Source: Dehalococcoidia bacterium
GTDB taxonomy: Bacteria > Chloroflexota > Dehalococcoidia > UBA2979
Reading direction: 5' to 3'
Assembly (NCBI GenBank): GCA_004297315.1
Contig: SCTU01000301.1
Coordinates: forward strand, 1 to 24,868
Length of the DNA stretch: 24,868 bases
The notes beneath the pieces are model-generated. The model made no database searches, had not been told where the DNA came from, and worked only from the letters and a program-made list of their open reading frames with translations. The position numbers and the translations under genes are program-made. Positions 1 to 6,811 of the stretch are shown one piece after another. Every line of letters begins with the position of its first letter. Within the stretch, counting starts at the first letter, position 1.

Positions 1-423
1 GCGGTGGAGACGTCGCTCGATCAGCGCCAGGTCGGAGAACGTGAGCTCGAGGTCGAGCGCCTCGATGTCGCCGTGGGGGTCGATCGCGCCGCCGTCCGGA
101 TGCGGCACCGATTCGTCCTCGAACGCCCGTACGACATGGACGAGGGCGTCCGCCTTGGCAATCTGCGCGAGGAACTGGGCGCCCGGCGCGTCCTTCCCGA
201 ACGAGCCCGCGGGGAAGTCCACCCAGCGGATCTCGGCGTGGGTCAGCTTCTTCGGCTTGAACACCTCGGCCAGCGCGTCGAGCCGCGGGTCGGGCACCTT
301 CACGACGCCGACATTCGGCTCCGTGCCCGCCGAGTACGCCCCCACCTGCGCCGTCCCGCGCGTCACCGCGTTGAACAGCGAGGTCTTCCCGCTCCGCGAC
401 TTCCCGATGATGCCGAGTTCCAT
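1..423 (-). CDS. ychF: YchF/OLA1-type GTPase (OBG family), N-terminal 141 residues, cut by the window edge
   Basis: The frame is open from an ATG at 423 to base 1 and continues off the left edge. It begins MELGIIGKSRSGKTSLFNAV, a P-loop at residues 5-15 followed by the switch I region with GTEPNVGVVKVPD (about 33-45) and a switch II segment IRWVDFPAG (about 66-74). The TxPNxGxVxVPDxRL pattern is characteristic of YchF, a translation-associated nucleotidase that binds ATP and GTP and associates with the ribosome. The G1 loop reads GKSRSGKT instead of the common GLPNVGKS. The NxxE nucleotide-specificity motif lies outside the window, so ATP preference cannot be judged. A GAGGGG ribosome site sits about 6 bases upstream of the ATG, inside the preceding small ORF, with which it overlaps by 61 bases. 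Family assignment is confident; the exact subfamily is not. Confidence 0.85.
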   Translation of the reverse strand, partial: MELGIIGKSRSGKTSLFNAVTRGTAQVGAYSAGTEPNVGVVKVPDPRLDALAEVFKPKKLTHAEIRWVDFPAGSFGKDAPGAQFLAQIAKADALVHVVRAFEDESVPHPDGGAIDPHGDIEALDLELTFSDLALIERRLHR

Positions 424-713
424 GCGCTACCCCTCGACGGCCAGTCTGTCGCCCGCCCGTCGAGGCGGCAAGCAGGGCAGGCTACCGGCGCCTCACCCGC
501 TCGTCGCGTTCCTGATCGGTCTGTCCGAGCGCAGCCCGCCTCGTCGCGCTCGCGGGCGCCTTCGCGCCAGCGTAGAAACCAGTCTGTCCCCGCGGCCACC
601 GCCACTCCTGCCAGCGCCTGGACCGCGAGCGGTACCAGGCCATCAACAAACCGCGCAGCCGCAAGCCCGAGCAGCAGCGACCACGCCGCGGTGCGCGCGG
701 TTCGCTTCGCCAT
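363..713 (-). CDS. small putative membrane protein, coupled to the upstream glycosylase gene
   Basis: I do not recognise this protein. The ATG at 713 overlaps the TGA stop of the glycosylase gene (TGATG), the usual sign of translational coupling. The first 50 or so residues hold a short basic N-terminus and two hydrophobic segments (about residues 9-24 and 27-42, AWSLLLGLAAARF and LVPLAVQALAGVAVAAG) followed by FLRWREGARERDE, which resembles a small two-helix membrane protein. The remaining ~65 residues are rich in Arg, Gly and Cys and look like random high-GC reading, and the last 61 bases overlap the start of ychF. Either the true protein is short and the 3' part is poorly constrained, or the whole frame is spurious. 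Codon-position composition and homologues would decide. Confidence 0.4.
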   Translation of the reverse strand: MAKRTARTAAWSLLLGLAAARFVDGLVPLAVQALAGVAVAAGTDWFLRWREGARERDEAGCARTDRSGTRRAGEAPVACPACRLDGRATDWPSRGSAWNSASSGSRGAGRPRCSTR

Positions 714-1435
714 CAATCCACCTCATGCCCTGCATCACCACGCGAGAACTCGCATCGAGGCTCGAGGATGCAGGCGCCGCATTGCGGCCTGGTGCGCAGG
801 CAGATCTGCTGCCCATGTCTCACGATCAGCGCGTGCCACTGGTTCAGCGTCCACACGTCGTCGCCCAACCTTTCGAGGAAGTACATGCGATACGTGTCGT
901 AATCGCGCTTCCCCGGCGGGCGTCCAAGGCGTTCGAACAGCCGGTAGGCGTACGCGTCCACGACGAACGTCGGCTTGCGAGCGGCATAGAGGATGATGGA
1001 GTCCGCCGTCTCCGGGCCGACGCCCCACAGCGCGAGCAGCCGCGCGCGGACATCGTCTGCGTCGCCCCCCAGCAGTTCGTCGATGCCCCCCGCATCGAGG
1101 ACGGAGTCGCAGAACACGCGCACTTTCCGCGCCTTCGTGTTGAAGTACCCGCTGGGACGCAGCAGGTCGCCGAGCACCGGCTCCGGCAGGTCGAGGATCG
1201 CCTCAGGTGTCGTCGCGCTCGCGCCTTGGAGGTTCGCGAGGGCTGCCGCCGCGCCACGCCACGCCGTGTTCTGCGTCAGGATCGCGCCGAGGCAGATCTC
1301 GAAGCGTTGTTCCGGGCCATCTTCGGCCGCCGTCGGCCACCACTGCTGCGGCCCGTACGCCTCGATCAGCGCGCGGTAGATCGCGTTGAGGTCGCGCTTC
1401 GTGTACGGACGGCGGGCAGGGCCCGGCTCCCGCAT
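713..1435 (-). CDS. endonuclease III-related HhH-GPD DNA glycosylase with [4Fe-4S] cluster (COG2231/MagIII-like)
   Basis: This 240-residue protein is a base-excision-repair glycosylase of the endonuclease III superfamily. ILTQNTAW (52-59) is the N-terminal signature. The helix-hairpin-helix LLALWGVGPETADSI lies at about 133-147, the catalytic Asp is D160 in FVVDAYAYR, and the cluster ligands C212, C219, C222 and C228 follow C-x6-C-x2-C-x5-C. The position that carries the catalytic Lys of bifunctional endonuclease III (GVGxKTA) is Glu here (GVGPETA), which predicts a monofunctional glycosylase without lyase activity, as in the COG2231/MagIII group that removes 3-methyladenine. Substrate is inferred only. 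I chose the ATG at 1435. The frame stays open to a GTG at 1525, but those 30 extra residues overlap trmO and look non-conserved. Confidence 0.85.
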   Translation of the reverse strand: MREPGPARRPYTKRDLNAIYRALIEAYGPQQWWPTAAEDGPEQRFEICLGAILTQNTAWRGAAAALANLQGASATTPEAILDLPEPVLGDLLRPSGYFNTKARKVRVFCDSVLDAGGIDELLGGDADDVRARLLALWGVGPETADSIILYAARKPTFVVDAYAYRLFERLGRPPGKRDYDTYRMYFLERLGDDVWTLNQWHALIVRHGQQICLRTRPQCGACILEPRCEFSRGDAGHEVD

Positions 1436-1509
1436 GTCATCGAGGCCTGTGCGGCCGGCCTGCAGGCCGCGAGCCGGGCTTGCGCGCCGCCCACCGCGCG
1501 ACGTCGCCA

Positions 1510-1968
1510 CTATCCGCGCGCCCACTTTGGGATCGAGGCCTTCGGGACGGCGTCGTACGCGGCGATGTACGGCTTCACGTCGAGCACCGGCGTCCCGTCG
1601 ATGAGGTCGAGGCCTTCGACCTCGATGCTCGCGCCCTCGACTTTGAGCAGCCGGCAGACGGTCACGCTCAGCGGGTTCGGGCGTGCCCCGCGTAGCGCGA
1701 GCGCGCCCTGGAGCGGGTAGCGCTGGTCGCCGGATGGGTAGGCCTGACGGCGTTCGCGCAGCGCCTCGGGTAGTTCGTGCAGCCAGCCGACCACGATCAC
1801 ATGCGAGTAATCCGCGAGCCCGAGCAGCGCATCTACGAGGCCCTCGTCGAGTACGATCCGCGAGCGCACGCGCGACCAGTCGAGGCGCGCCGCATCGGTC
1901 TCTCCGTTGCGCACGACGCCAATCGGCTGGAGCGTGATCGGGGCGGAATTGCTGGGCATCACCGGCAT
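1510..1968 (-). CDS. trmO: tRNA (N6-threonylcarbamoyladenosine-37-N6)-methyltransferase, TrmO/TsaA family
   Basis: The 152-residue product matches the TrmO (formerly YaeB/TsaA-like) fold, a SAM-dependent enzyme that methylates t6A37 in threonine tRNAs. Visible motifs are IGVVRN (16-21), the loop segment SHVIVVGWLHE (55-65), RGARPNPLSVTVCRL (93-107), corresponding to the family RPNPIGLS motif, and DGTPVLDVKPY (124-134), the family hallmark. The length fits bacterial single-domain members, which lack the extra C-terminal domain of E. coli YaeB. The start is either the ATG at 1968 or the one at 1959; neither has a convincing ribosome site. It reads divergently from gyrB and is followed on the same strand by the glycosylase gene 74 bases on, so a small RNA/DNA-maintenance operon is plausible. 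Confidence 0.85.
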   Translation of the reverse strand: MPVMPSNSAPITLQPIGVVRNGETDAARLDWSRVRSRIVLDEGLVDALLGLADYSHVIVVGWLHELPEALRERRQAYPSGDQRYPLQGALALRGARPNPLSVTVCRLLKVEGASIEVEGLDLIDGTPVLDVKPYIAAYDAVPKASIPKWARG

Positions 1969-2000
1969 TCTAGCGATGCCCGATCGGGGCTGATCGGAGA

Positions 2001-2028
2001 TTCAGGAACGCCCTGATCGTGCTATACT
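2001..2028 (+). promoter_or_regulatory. sigma-70-type promoter candidate for gyrB
   Basis: TTCAGG (2001-2006), a 16-base spacer, then TATACT (2023-2028). The -10 matches 5 of 6 consensus positions; the -35 is weak. It would give a leader of about 165 bases before the gyrB ATG. It lies in the trmO/gyrB divergent gap and faces gyrB. Assigned by eye. Confidence 0.5.
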
Positions 2029-2044
2029 TCACGAGTGTTGCGAC

Positions 2045-2060
2045 CGCCCCTCCGGGGGCG
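2045..2060 (+). promoter_or_regulatory. small perfect hairpin in the gyrB leader
   Basis: CGCCCC (2045-2050) pairs with GGGGCG (2055-2060) around a 4-base loop TCCG. It falls within about 25 bases of the predicted transcription start and is not followed by a T tract, so it is not a terminator. It could stabilise the 5' end of the transcript or be chance in GC-rich DNA. Confidence 0.3.
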
Positions 2061-2198
2061 CAGCGGCACTTCGTCGGGGGGCTACAGCGCGGCAAGACAG
2101 CCGCGGTCCAAGACTCAGATCATCCGCCCGTACCGGCTGCAACGAACCAATCGATGTCTCCCGCGCCTCTCGTAGGCGACCGGTGTGATCGAGGCAGA

Positions 2199-4124
2199 AT
2201 GACCACGACCGCCCCCCGCGCCGCCAAGGAACCGTCCTACAACGCCGAGAACATCCAGGTGCTTGAGGGCCTGGAGGCGGTGCGACGCCGGCCCGGCATG
2301 TACATCGGCTCCACGGACCAGCGAGGCCTACACCACCTCATCTTCGAGATCGTCGACAACTCCGTCGACGAGGCGATGGCCGGCTACTGCGACCGCATCG
2401 ACATCGTGATCGAGGCGGACGGCCACGTCTGGGTGCAGGACAACGGCCGAGGCATCCCCGTCGACAAGCACCCGAAGACCGGCCTCTCCGCCGTCGAGAC
2501 GGTCATGACCGTGCTCCACGCCGGCGGCAAGTTCGGCGGCGGCGGATACAAAGTCTCCGGCGGCCTCCACGGCGTTGGCGCGTCCGTCGTCAATGCGCTC
2601 TCTTCCGAGGTGACCGTGCGCGTGAAGCGCGACGGCGCCGTCTACACGCAGGACTACGTCCGAGGCGTCCCGCAGGGCGCGATGCGCAAGGAGAAGGGCG
2701 AGAGGGACCAGGGCACCGGCACCTTCACCCGCTTCCTCCCCGATGCCCAGGTGTTCGAGACGCTCGACTACGATTTCGATATCCTCGCCCAGCGCTTCCG
2801 CGAGATGGCCTACCTGACCAAGGGACTCTTCCTCCACTTCCGCGACGAGCGAGGACTAGGCGACGAGCGCTCCTACTACTTCGACAGCGGAATCGAGGCG
2901 TTCGTGCGCCAGATGAGCCGCAGCCGCGGCCCGTTGCACGACCCGATCGTGGTCTTCAACGAGACCGCCGACGCCCAGGTCGAAGTAGCGCTCCAGTACA
3001 ACAGCTCGTTCGGCGAGGTGCTGTACTCGTTCGCCAACGCGATCAAGACCATCGACGGCGGCTCCCACGTCACGGGCTTCCGCACGGCGCTCACCCGCGT
3101 GCTGAACGACTACGCGCGCAAGTCGAAGATCCTCAAGGACAGCGACCCCAACCTCACCGGCGACGACGTGCGTGAAGGCCTCGTCTGCGTCATCTCCGTG
3201 AAGTTGAGCGAGCCGCAGTTCGAGGGCCAGACCAAGACCCGCCTCGGCAACCCCGAGATCAAGGGCCTCGTCGAGTCCGCCGTGGGTACTCGCCTGCAGC
3301 AGGAACTCGAGGAGAACCCCGGGATCGCGCGCCGCATCCTGGAGAAGTGCCTCACCGCCGCCCGCGCGCGCGAGGCCGCCCGCAAAGCACGCGACCTCGT
3401 CCAGCGCAAGGGCGTCCTCGAGGGCTCGAACCTCCCCGGGAAACTCGCCGACTGCTCCGAGAGCGACCCGGGCAAGTGCGAGCTCTACATCGTCGAGGGC
3501 GACTCGGCCGGCGGCTCCGCGAAGGGTGGCCGTGACCGCCGCACGCAGGCGATCCTGCCGCTGCGCGGCAAGATCCTCAACGTCGAGAAGGCACGCCTCG
3601 ACAAGATGCTCGAGAACGAGCAGATCCGGAACATCATCACGGCCCTCGGCACCGGCTTCGGCGAGGAGTTCAACGCCGCCAAACTGCGCTACCACAAGGT
3701 CGTGATCATGACGGACGCAGACGTGGACGGCGCGCACATCCGCACGCTGCTGCTCACGTTCTTCTACCGCTTCATGCCGCAGATCATCGAGGATGGCTAC
3801 CTCTACATCGCGCAGCCGCCGCTCTACTCCGTCACGCGCGGCCGCTCGGTCACGTGGCTCTTCGACGACGCCGCGAAGGACGCCTACTTCAAGGACCACA
3901 CCGACCGCGGCATCTCCCTTCAGCGCTACAAGGGCCTCGGCGAGATGAACGCCGAGCAACTGTGGGAAACCACGATGAACCCGGCGAACCGCCTGCTCCT
4001 CCGCGTCGAGGTGCAGGACGCCGCGGCCGCGGACGAGCTCTTCATCATGCTCATGGGCGATGACGTTGCCCCGCGCAAGAAGTTCATCACCACCCACGCC
4101 CTCGAAGCCACCCTCGACGTCTAG
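2199..4124 (+). CDS. gyrB: DNA gyrase subunit B
   Basis: GyrB is the ATPase subunit of gyrase, which with GyrA (not in this window) introduces negative supercoils. The 641-residue product has the GHKL ATPase domain with E50 and N54 in FEIVDNSVDEAMAG, DNGRGIPVD, the ATP-lid GLHGVGASVVNAL and the QTKTRLGN motif. The TOPRIM domain carries E433 in IVEGDSAGG and the metal-binding DADVDGAH (D506, D508, D510). The C-terminal QRYKGLGEMNAEQLWETTMNP block completes the subunit. Length is typical of forms lacking the ~170-residue insertion found in E. coli GyrB. The ATG at 2199 is preceded by GAGG 4 bases upstream. The frame stays open to 2019, but the extra 60 residues are low-complexity and overlap the predicted promoter. 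GyrB versus ParE cannot be separated by eye with full certainty; GyrB is the better fit. Confidence 0.93.
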   Translation: MTTTAPRAAKEPSYNAENIQVLEGLEAVRRRPGMYIGSTDQRGLHHLIFEIVDNSVDEAMAGYCDRIDIVIEADGHVWVQDNGRGIPVDKHPKTGLSAVETVMTVLHAGGKFGGGGYKVSGGLHGVGASVVNALSSEVTVRVKRDGAVYTQDYVRGVPQGAMRKEKGERDQGTGTFTRFLPDAQVFETLDYDFDILAQRFREMAYLTKGLFLHFRDERGLGDERSYYFDSGIEAFVRQMSRSRGPLHDPIVVFNETADAQVEVALQYNSSFGEVLYSFANAIKTIDGGSHVTGFRTALTRVLNDYARKSKILKDSDPNLTGDDVREGLVCVISVKLSEPQFEGQTKTRLGNPEIKGLVESAVGTRLQQELEENPGIARRILEKCLTAARAREAARKARDLVQRKGVLEGSNLPGKLADCSESDPGKCELYIVEGDSAGGSAKGGRDRRTQAILPLRGKILNVEKARLDKMLENEQIRNIITALGTGFGEEFNAAKLRYHKVVIMTDADVDGAHIRTLLLTFFYRFMPQIIEDGYLYIAQPPLYSVTRGRSVTWLFDDAAKDAYFKDHTDRGISLQRYKGLGEMNAEQLWETTMNPANRLLLRVEVQDAAAADELFIMLMGDDVAPRKKFITTHALEATLDV

Positions 4125-4220
4125 CCCGGCGCTTGGCGTGTTGAATCAGCGTCTTACCTCTGCTCGGGCTTCAGGCTCCCCCTCCCCGGAGGGACAACAA
4201 CCTGATCCACTCAGCAGTTC

Positions 4221-4549
4221 TCACCTGCACGCCTCGGGAAGTAGCGTCCCGATCACGATCTTGTCGTAGCACTCGCCGCGCTTATCTCCGGGGATGCTCG
4301 TTTCGTACGCGACTCCGCCGAAGATGATCGTCACGTAGAGGCCGACCTTACCGCCTCCGCCGCCGACGGTGACTGCCTGAGCCGGAGTACCAAACTGCGG
4401 CTGGGCGATGACGCCCCCGACACGTACTGAGCGCGCGCCACGACCGTGAAGTTCGCCAACGGTTTCGGCGAGTCCTGCTGCTTGCGATCGCACGCGGAGA
4501 CTGCGAGTCCCACAGTCACCAATAGGCTGGCAAGCAGGTAGCGACGCAT
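4221..4549 (-). pseudogene. small lipoprotein gene with an apparent frameshift at a homopolymer
   Basis: An ATG at 4549 opens a clear lipoprotein signal: MRRYLLASLLVTVGLAVSAC, with lipobox AVSAC and the lipidated Cys at residue 20, followed by DRKQQDSPKPLANFTVVARAQ. About 45 codons in, the frame changes to Ser/Arg-rich nonsense. A protein-like continuation (GVIAQPQFGTPAQAV, then Gly-rich, then VGLYVTIIFGGVAYETS and ending GTLLPEACR) is in a neighbouring frame and stops at 4221. The switch maps to a run of five C on the plus strand (4414-4418). One extra C would restore a single ~110-residue lipoprotein. The gene is therefore either a recent pseudogene or carries a base-call error. I do not recognise the family. 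It converges with gyrB. Confidence 0.55.
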
Positions 4550-4593
4550 GGCGGGCCTCCGGGTGCAGGCCGCACTCTAGCCCGCTGGGGGAG

Positions 4594-4617
4594 GCCGAGG
4601 TGGTACGAGCCGCGGAG
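4594..4617 (+). repeat. 24-base direct repeat, copy 1
   Basis: Pattern GCCGAGGYGGTACGAGCCGY followed by GGAG. This copy has T and C at the two variable positions. It matches copy 2 at 22 of 24 bases, 176 bases apart. Together they bracket the palindrome cluster. Confidence 0.6.
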
Positions 4618-4662
4618 TTGATCCGCAGTGCGCATTCCCCGACGCTGATCCTGCCTCTCGCT

Positions 4663-4690
4663 CCCCCTCGCCCCTTGAGGGGCGAGGGGG
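4663..4690 (+). repeat. perfect 12-base-stem palindrome (REP-like)
   Basis: CCCCCTCGCCCC (4663-4674) and GGGGCGAGGGGG (4679-4690) are exact complements around the loop TTGA. There is no T tract on either side, so an intrinsic terminator is unlikely. The G-rich strand continues into CTGGGGGGAG. Confidence 0.7.
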
Positions 4691-4723
4691 CTGGGGGGAG
4701 CGGGGTGGTGCCAATTCTGTAAC

Positions 4724-4744
4724 CCCCTTCCCCGAGGGAAGGGG
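4724..4744 (+). repeat. perfect 9-base-stem palindrome (REP-like)
   Basis: CCCCTTCCC (4724-4732) pairs exactly with GGGAAGGGG (4736-4744) around loop CGA. It is the second of three adjacent palindromes. Confidence 0.65.
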
Positions 4745-4760
4745 CAGGGGATGGGCCGCC

Positions 4761-4775
4761 CTCGGCGTAGCCGAG
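4761..4775 (+). repeat. perfect 6-base-stem palindrome overlapping repeat copy 2
   Basis: CTCGGC GTA GCCGAG. Its right arm is the start of the second direct-repeat copy, so the palindrome and the repeat look like parts of one element. Confidence 0.5.
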
Positions 4776-4793
4776 GCGGTACGAGCCGTGGAG
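4770..4793 (+). repeat. 24-base direct repeat, copy 2
   Basis: Same pattern as 4594-4617 with C and T at the variable positions. It ends 6 bases before the ATG of the following gene and supplies its GTGGAG ribosome-site-like sequence, so the element may contribute to that gene's translation start. Confidence 0.6.
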
Positions 4794-4799
4794 CGCGCG

Positions 4800-5309
4800 A
4801 TGTCCCTCGCCACGATCCCGCCCGGCGTCCCCCATCGCTTCTTCGTCGAGTTCGACACCAACGAGGTCTGTCCATTCCCCTTCACCGACGACCCCGTCGT
4901 CATCCTGTTCTTCGCCTCATGGGCCTACTCCGCCGAGTTCGGCGGCCAGCACGAGCTCGGCGAGGCCGCGATGCACCTCAAGCGCCGCCTCAACGTCGAC
5001 CTGAAGCCAATCCTCAAGTACGCCGACCGCGACTTCGAGTCCGAACTCGACCGACGTGAATTCGAACGCTCCTGGCAGCCCGCGATCGCCCTCGCCGCCT
5101 GCGCCCGCGAGATCGCCGCGCACATCGAGGCCCCCGACGAGACGCTCGCGCCGCTGATCGCCGGCTACGAGCACCTCGCACCACGCCTGCGCGAACTCGC
5201 CGCGATGTGCGACTGGGCCGCCGCCCGCAACGCCCGCGTCCGCATGACCTTCGACCTCCGCGAGCCCGACGAGCGCCGCCGCACCCCTCGGACCGTGGAG
5301 CCGCGCTAA
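4800..5309 (+). CDS. unrecognised 169-residue soluble protein
   Basis: I do not recognise this family. The protein starts MSLATIPPGVPHRFFVEFDT and has a compact N-terminal half with the hydrophobic segment DDPVVILFFASWAYSAEFGG (about 30-49). A charged helical region follows, and the C-terminal ~20 residues are Arg/Glu-rich. There is no signal peptide, transmembrane helix or obvious catalytic motif. Composition is protein-like (regular hydrophobic/charged alternation, balanced acids), unlike the opposite-strand frames. The ATG at 4800 is preferred; an in-frame GTG at 4788 lies inside the repeat element. It converges with the next gene with only 7 bases between stops. Its promoter would have to lie within the repeat cluster. 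Confidence 0.7.
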   Translation: MSLATIPPGVPHRFFVEFDTNEVCPFPFTDDPVVILFFASWAYSAEFGGQHELGEAAMHLKRRLNVDLKPILKYADRDFESELDRREFERSWQPAIALAACAREIAAHIEAPDETLAPLIAGYEHLAPRLRELAAMCDWAAARNARVRMTFDLREPDERRRTPRTVEPR

Positions 5310-5316
5310 GGCGTCA

Positions 5317-6006
5317 CTACGGCAGCGCCGGCAACACGACCGGCAGCGCACTGCCACGGAAGGTCATCTCTTCCGCGGGCGTCAGTGAGCAGCCGAAGCG
5401 GAGCGCGACGAGCTTCCCGCCCTCGATCACGGCGACCTTCGCCTGGCCTGCCCGCCCGGGGCCGGCCGTCGGCTGCTTCGTCTGGTAGATCGCCCAGTAC
5501 TCACCGACCGGCCAGTACGGCTCACTCCGTGGGATCGAGGGCCCGCGCACGACGGCGTAGACACCGCGGGTCAGATCCACGCCGTCCAGCCACTGCGCGA
5601 GCATTGCCCGCAGGTCTGGCTCGCGAGTCCACTCGCCCTCGCAAGTCGGGGTCGGAAACGCCTTCACCTGCGAGCCGATGGGGAAGCCCGCGCCACAGCG
5701 GACCGGCCCGCCGGCACCCTGGGTGCGAGAGTCGATGCAGGCCATCTCCTGCAGCGCGATCCGCGCCAGCAGGGCATCCACGTTCCGGGCGGCGATCGCC
5801 CCAAGGATCGCGTCCATGTCGGCGATGCCGGTCTGGCGCGCGCCACCGGCGACACCAGTCGGTGTTGGTGTCGGCGTCTGGGGCGCCGCAGTCGGCTGGG
5901 AGGTGGGTGTCGCTGTCGCCGTCGCTGTTGCCGCCGGCTTGTCCTGCGAGTCGCAGTCTGTCAGCAGCGCTGCAACGATGATTCCAACGAGCACAGTCAT
6001 CCGCAT
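5317..6006 (-). CDS. exported protein, probable lipoprotein with Thr/Pro-rich linker
   Basis: The 229-residue product starts MRMTVLVGIIVAALLTDCDS, a short signal sequence ending in LLTDC. The Cys suggests lipidation, but Asp at -1 is unusual for a lipobox (Gly/Ala/Ser expected). A Thr/Pro/Ala-rich spacer (about residues 26-52, with repeated TPTP and ATAT) follows, as is common in Gram-positive-like and Chloroflexota surface proteins. The folded part (about 55-229) contains scattered Cys residues, a YWPVGEYWAIYQT segment and VAVIEGGKLVALRFGC, suggestive of a small alpha/beta domain, but I recognise no family. AGGAG lies just upstream of GTG (6009)/ATG (6006); either may be used. Confidence 0.75.
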   Translation of the reverse strand: MRMTVLVGIIVAALLTDCDSQDKPAATATATATPTSQPTAAPQTPTPTPTGVAGGARQTGIADMDAILGAIAARNVDALLARIALQEMACIDSRTQGAGGPVRCGAGFPIGSQVKAFPTPTCEGEWTREPDLRAMLAQWLDGVDLTRGVYAVVRGPSIPRSEPYWPVGEYWAIYQTKQPTAGPGRAGQAKVAVIEGGKLVALRFGCSLTPAEEMTFRGSALPVVLPALP

Positions 6007-6094
6007 CACGAGGGACTCCTGCCTACACTTCCCCGATAACGAACGTCGCGCCGTCGCGGTTCCCTCCGCCCGGCTCCCGTGACACCATCGAGGC

Positions 6095-6811
6095 GTGACG
6101 GCACATCACCATTCTGACGCAGGCGAGCAGGCGCAGCGAGCAGCCGAGTACGAGCGCTGGCTCGGCTCGTCCTCGCTGTCGGCAGTCGGCATCCGCTGGT
6201 GGATGGGCCCGATCGGCCAGTGGTTCGCGAACGCGCCGCTCTACCGGCTGAAGGCGAACCTGAAGCTCGACCGCACCGTCCGGCTGCTCGACATCGGCGT
6301 CGGGCGCGGCACCGTGATGCGCATGCTCGACGACACCCTCGAATGCGACCGCGCGCCGGTCGGCCTCGACGTCTCGCGCACCGTCCTGCGGCTCGCCGCG
6401 CAGGACGAGGAGAACCCCGAGCGCGGCGCCGGACTGGTGCAGGGCAGCGCGACCGCGCTTCCGTTCGCGGACGGCTCCTTCAACCTCGTCCTCTGCGGAC
6501 ACCTCGTGAAGCACCTGGACGACGATGACGCGCGCGCGTTCTTCATCGAGGTACGCCGCGTGCTCGAGCCCGGCGGCCTCGCGCTGATCTGGGAGTTTGG
6601 GCCGACGGGCAACCGCGCCCTCGACGCCTGGAACGCGCGCGCCCTCTCGAGCGGCGTCCGCCGGCCGCGGCTGCGCTCGACGAAGACGCTGCGGCGGCTG
6701 GCCGAGGAGTCCGGCTTCACTTTCACACGCGACGCCGAACTGCGACCGTTCCTGCTGCCGCCGATCCCGCGCGCCTCGATCCTGATCGGGCGCCCGCCCG
6801 ACGAGCGCTAG
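6095..6811 (+). CDS. class I SAM-dependent methyltransferase, substrate unknown
   Basis: A Rossmann-type methyltransferase of 238 residues. Motif I is LLDIGVGRG (64-72), the acidic ribose-binding residue is D92 in PVGLDVS, motif IV region is ALPFADGSFNLVLCGHLVKH (about 121-140), and VLEPGGLALIWEFG is the post-motif strand. This is the Methyltransf_11/UbiE-like arrangement, which does not define a substrate. The N-terminus is likely the GTG at 6095, which leaves an 85-base gap to the divergent exported-protein gene. It ends in a CTAG tetramer that also supplies the stop codon of nadD on the other strand. Confidence 0.8.
   Translation: MTAHHHSDAGEQAQRAAEYERWLGSSSLSAVGIRWWMGPIGQWFANAPLYRLKANLKLDRTVRLLDIGVGRGTVMRMLDDTLECDRAPVGLDVSRTVLRLAAQDEENPERGAGLVQGSATALPFADGSFNLVLCGHLVKHLDDDDARAFFIEVRRVLEPGGLALIWEFGPTGNRALDAWNARALSSGVRRPRLRSTKTLRRLAEESGFTFTRDAELRPFLLPPIPRASILIGRPPDER

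Larger units (their letters stand above)
4550..4799. other. intergenic region occupied by palindromes and a short direct repeat
   Basis: No convincing gene. The stretch between the broken lipoprotein gene and the next plus-strand gene is a mosaic of three perfect palindromes bracketed by two copies of a 24-base direct repeat, each listed separately. Frames that cross it are Pro/Gly/Arg-rich and protein-like nowhere. This is the typical look of REP/BIME-type intergenic repeats. Confidence 0.6.

Noticed and set aside
41..1720. Long plus-strand open frame opposite ychF, the glycosylase and trmO.
   Set aside because: It crosses three well-supported minus-strand genes and is Ala/Arg/Pro low-complexity.
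2856..4097. Long minus-strand open frame opposite gyrB (413 codons).
   Set aside because: Leu/Val/Ala/Asp/Arg-rich mirror of a high-GC gene; gyrB fully explains the DNA.
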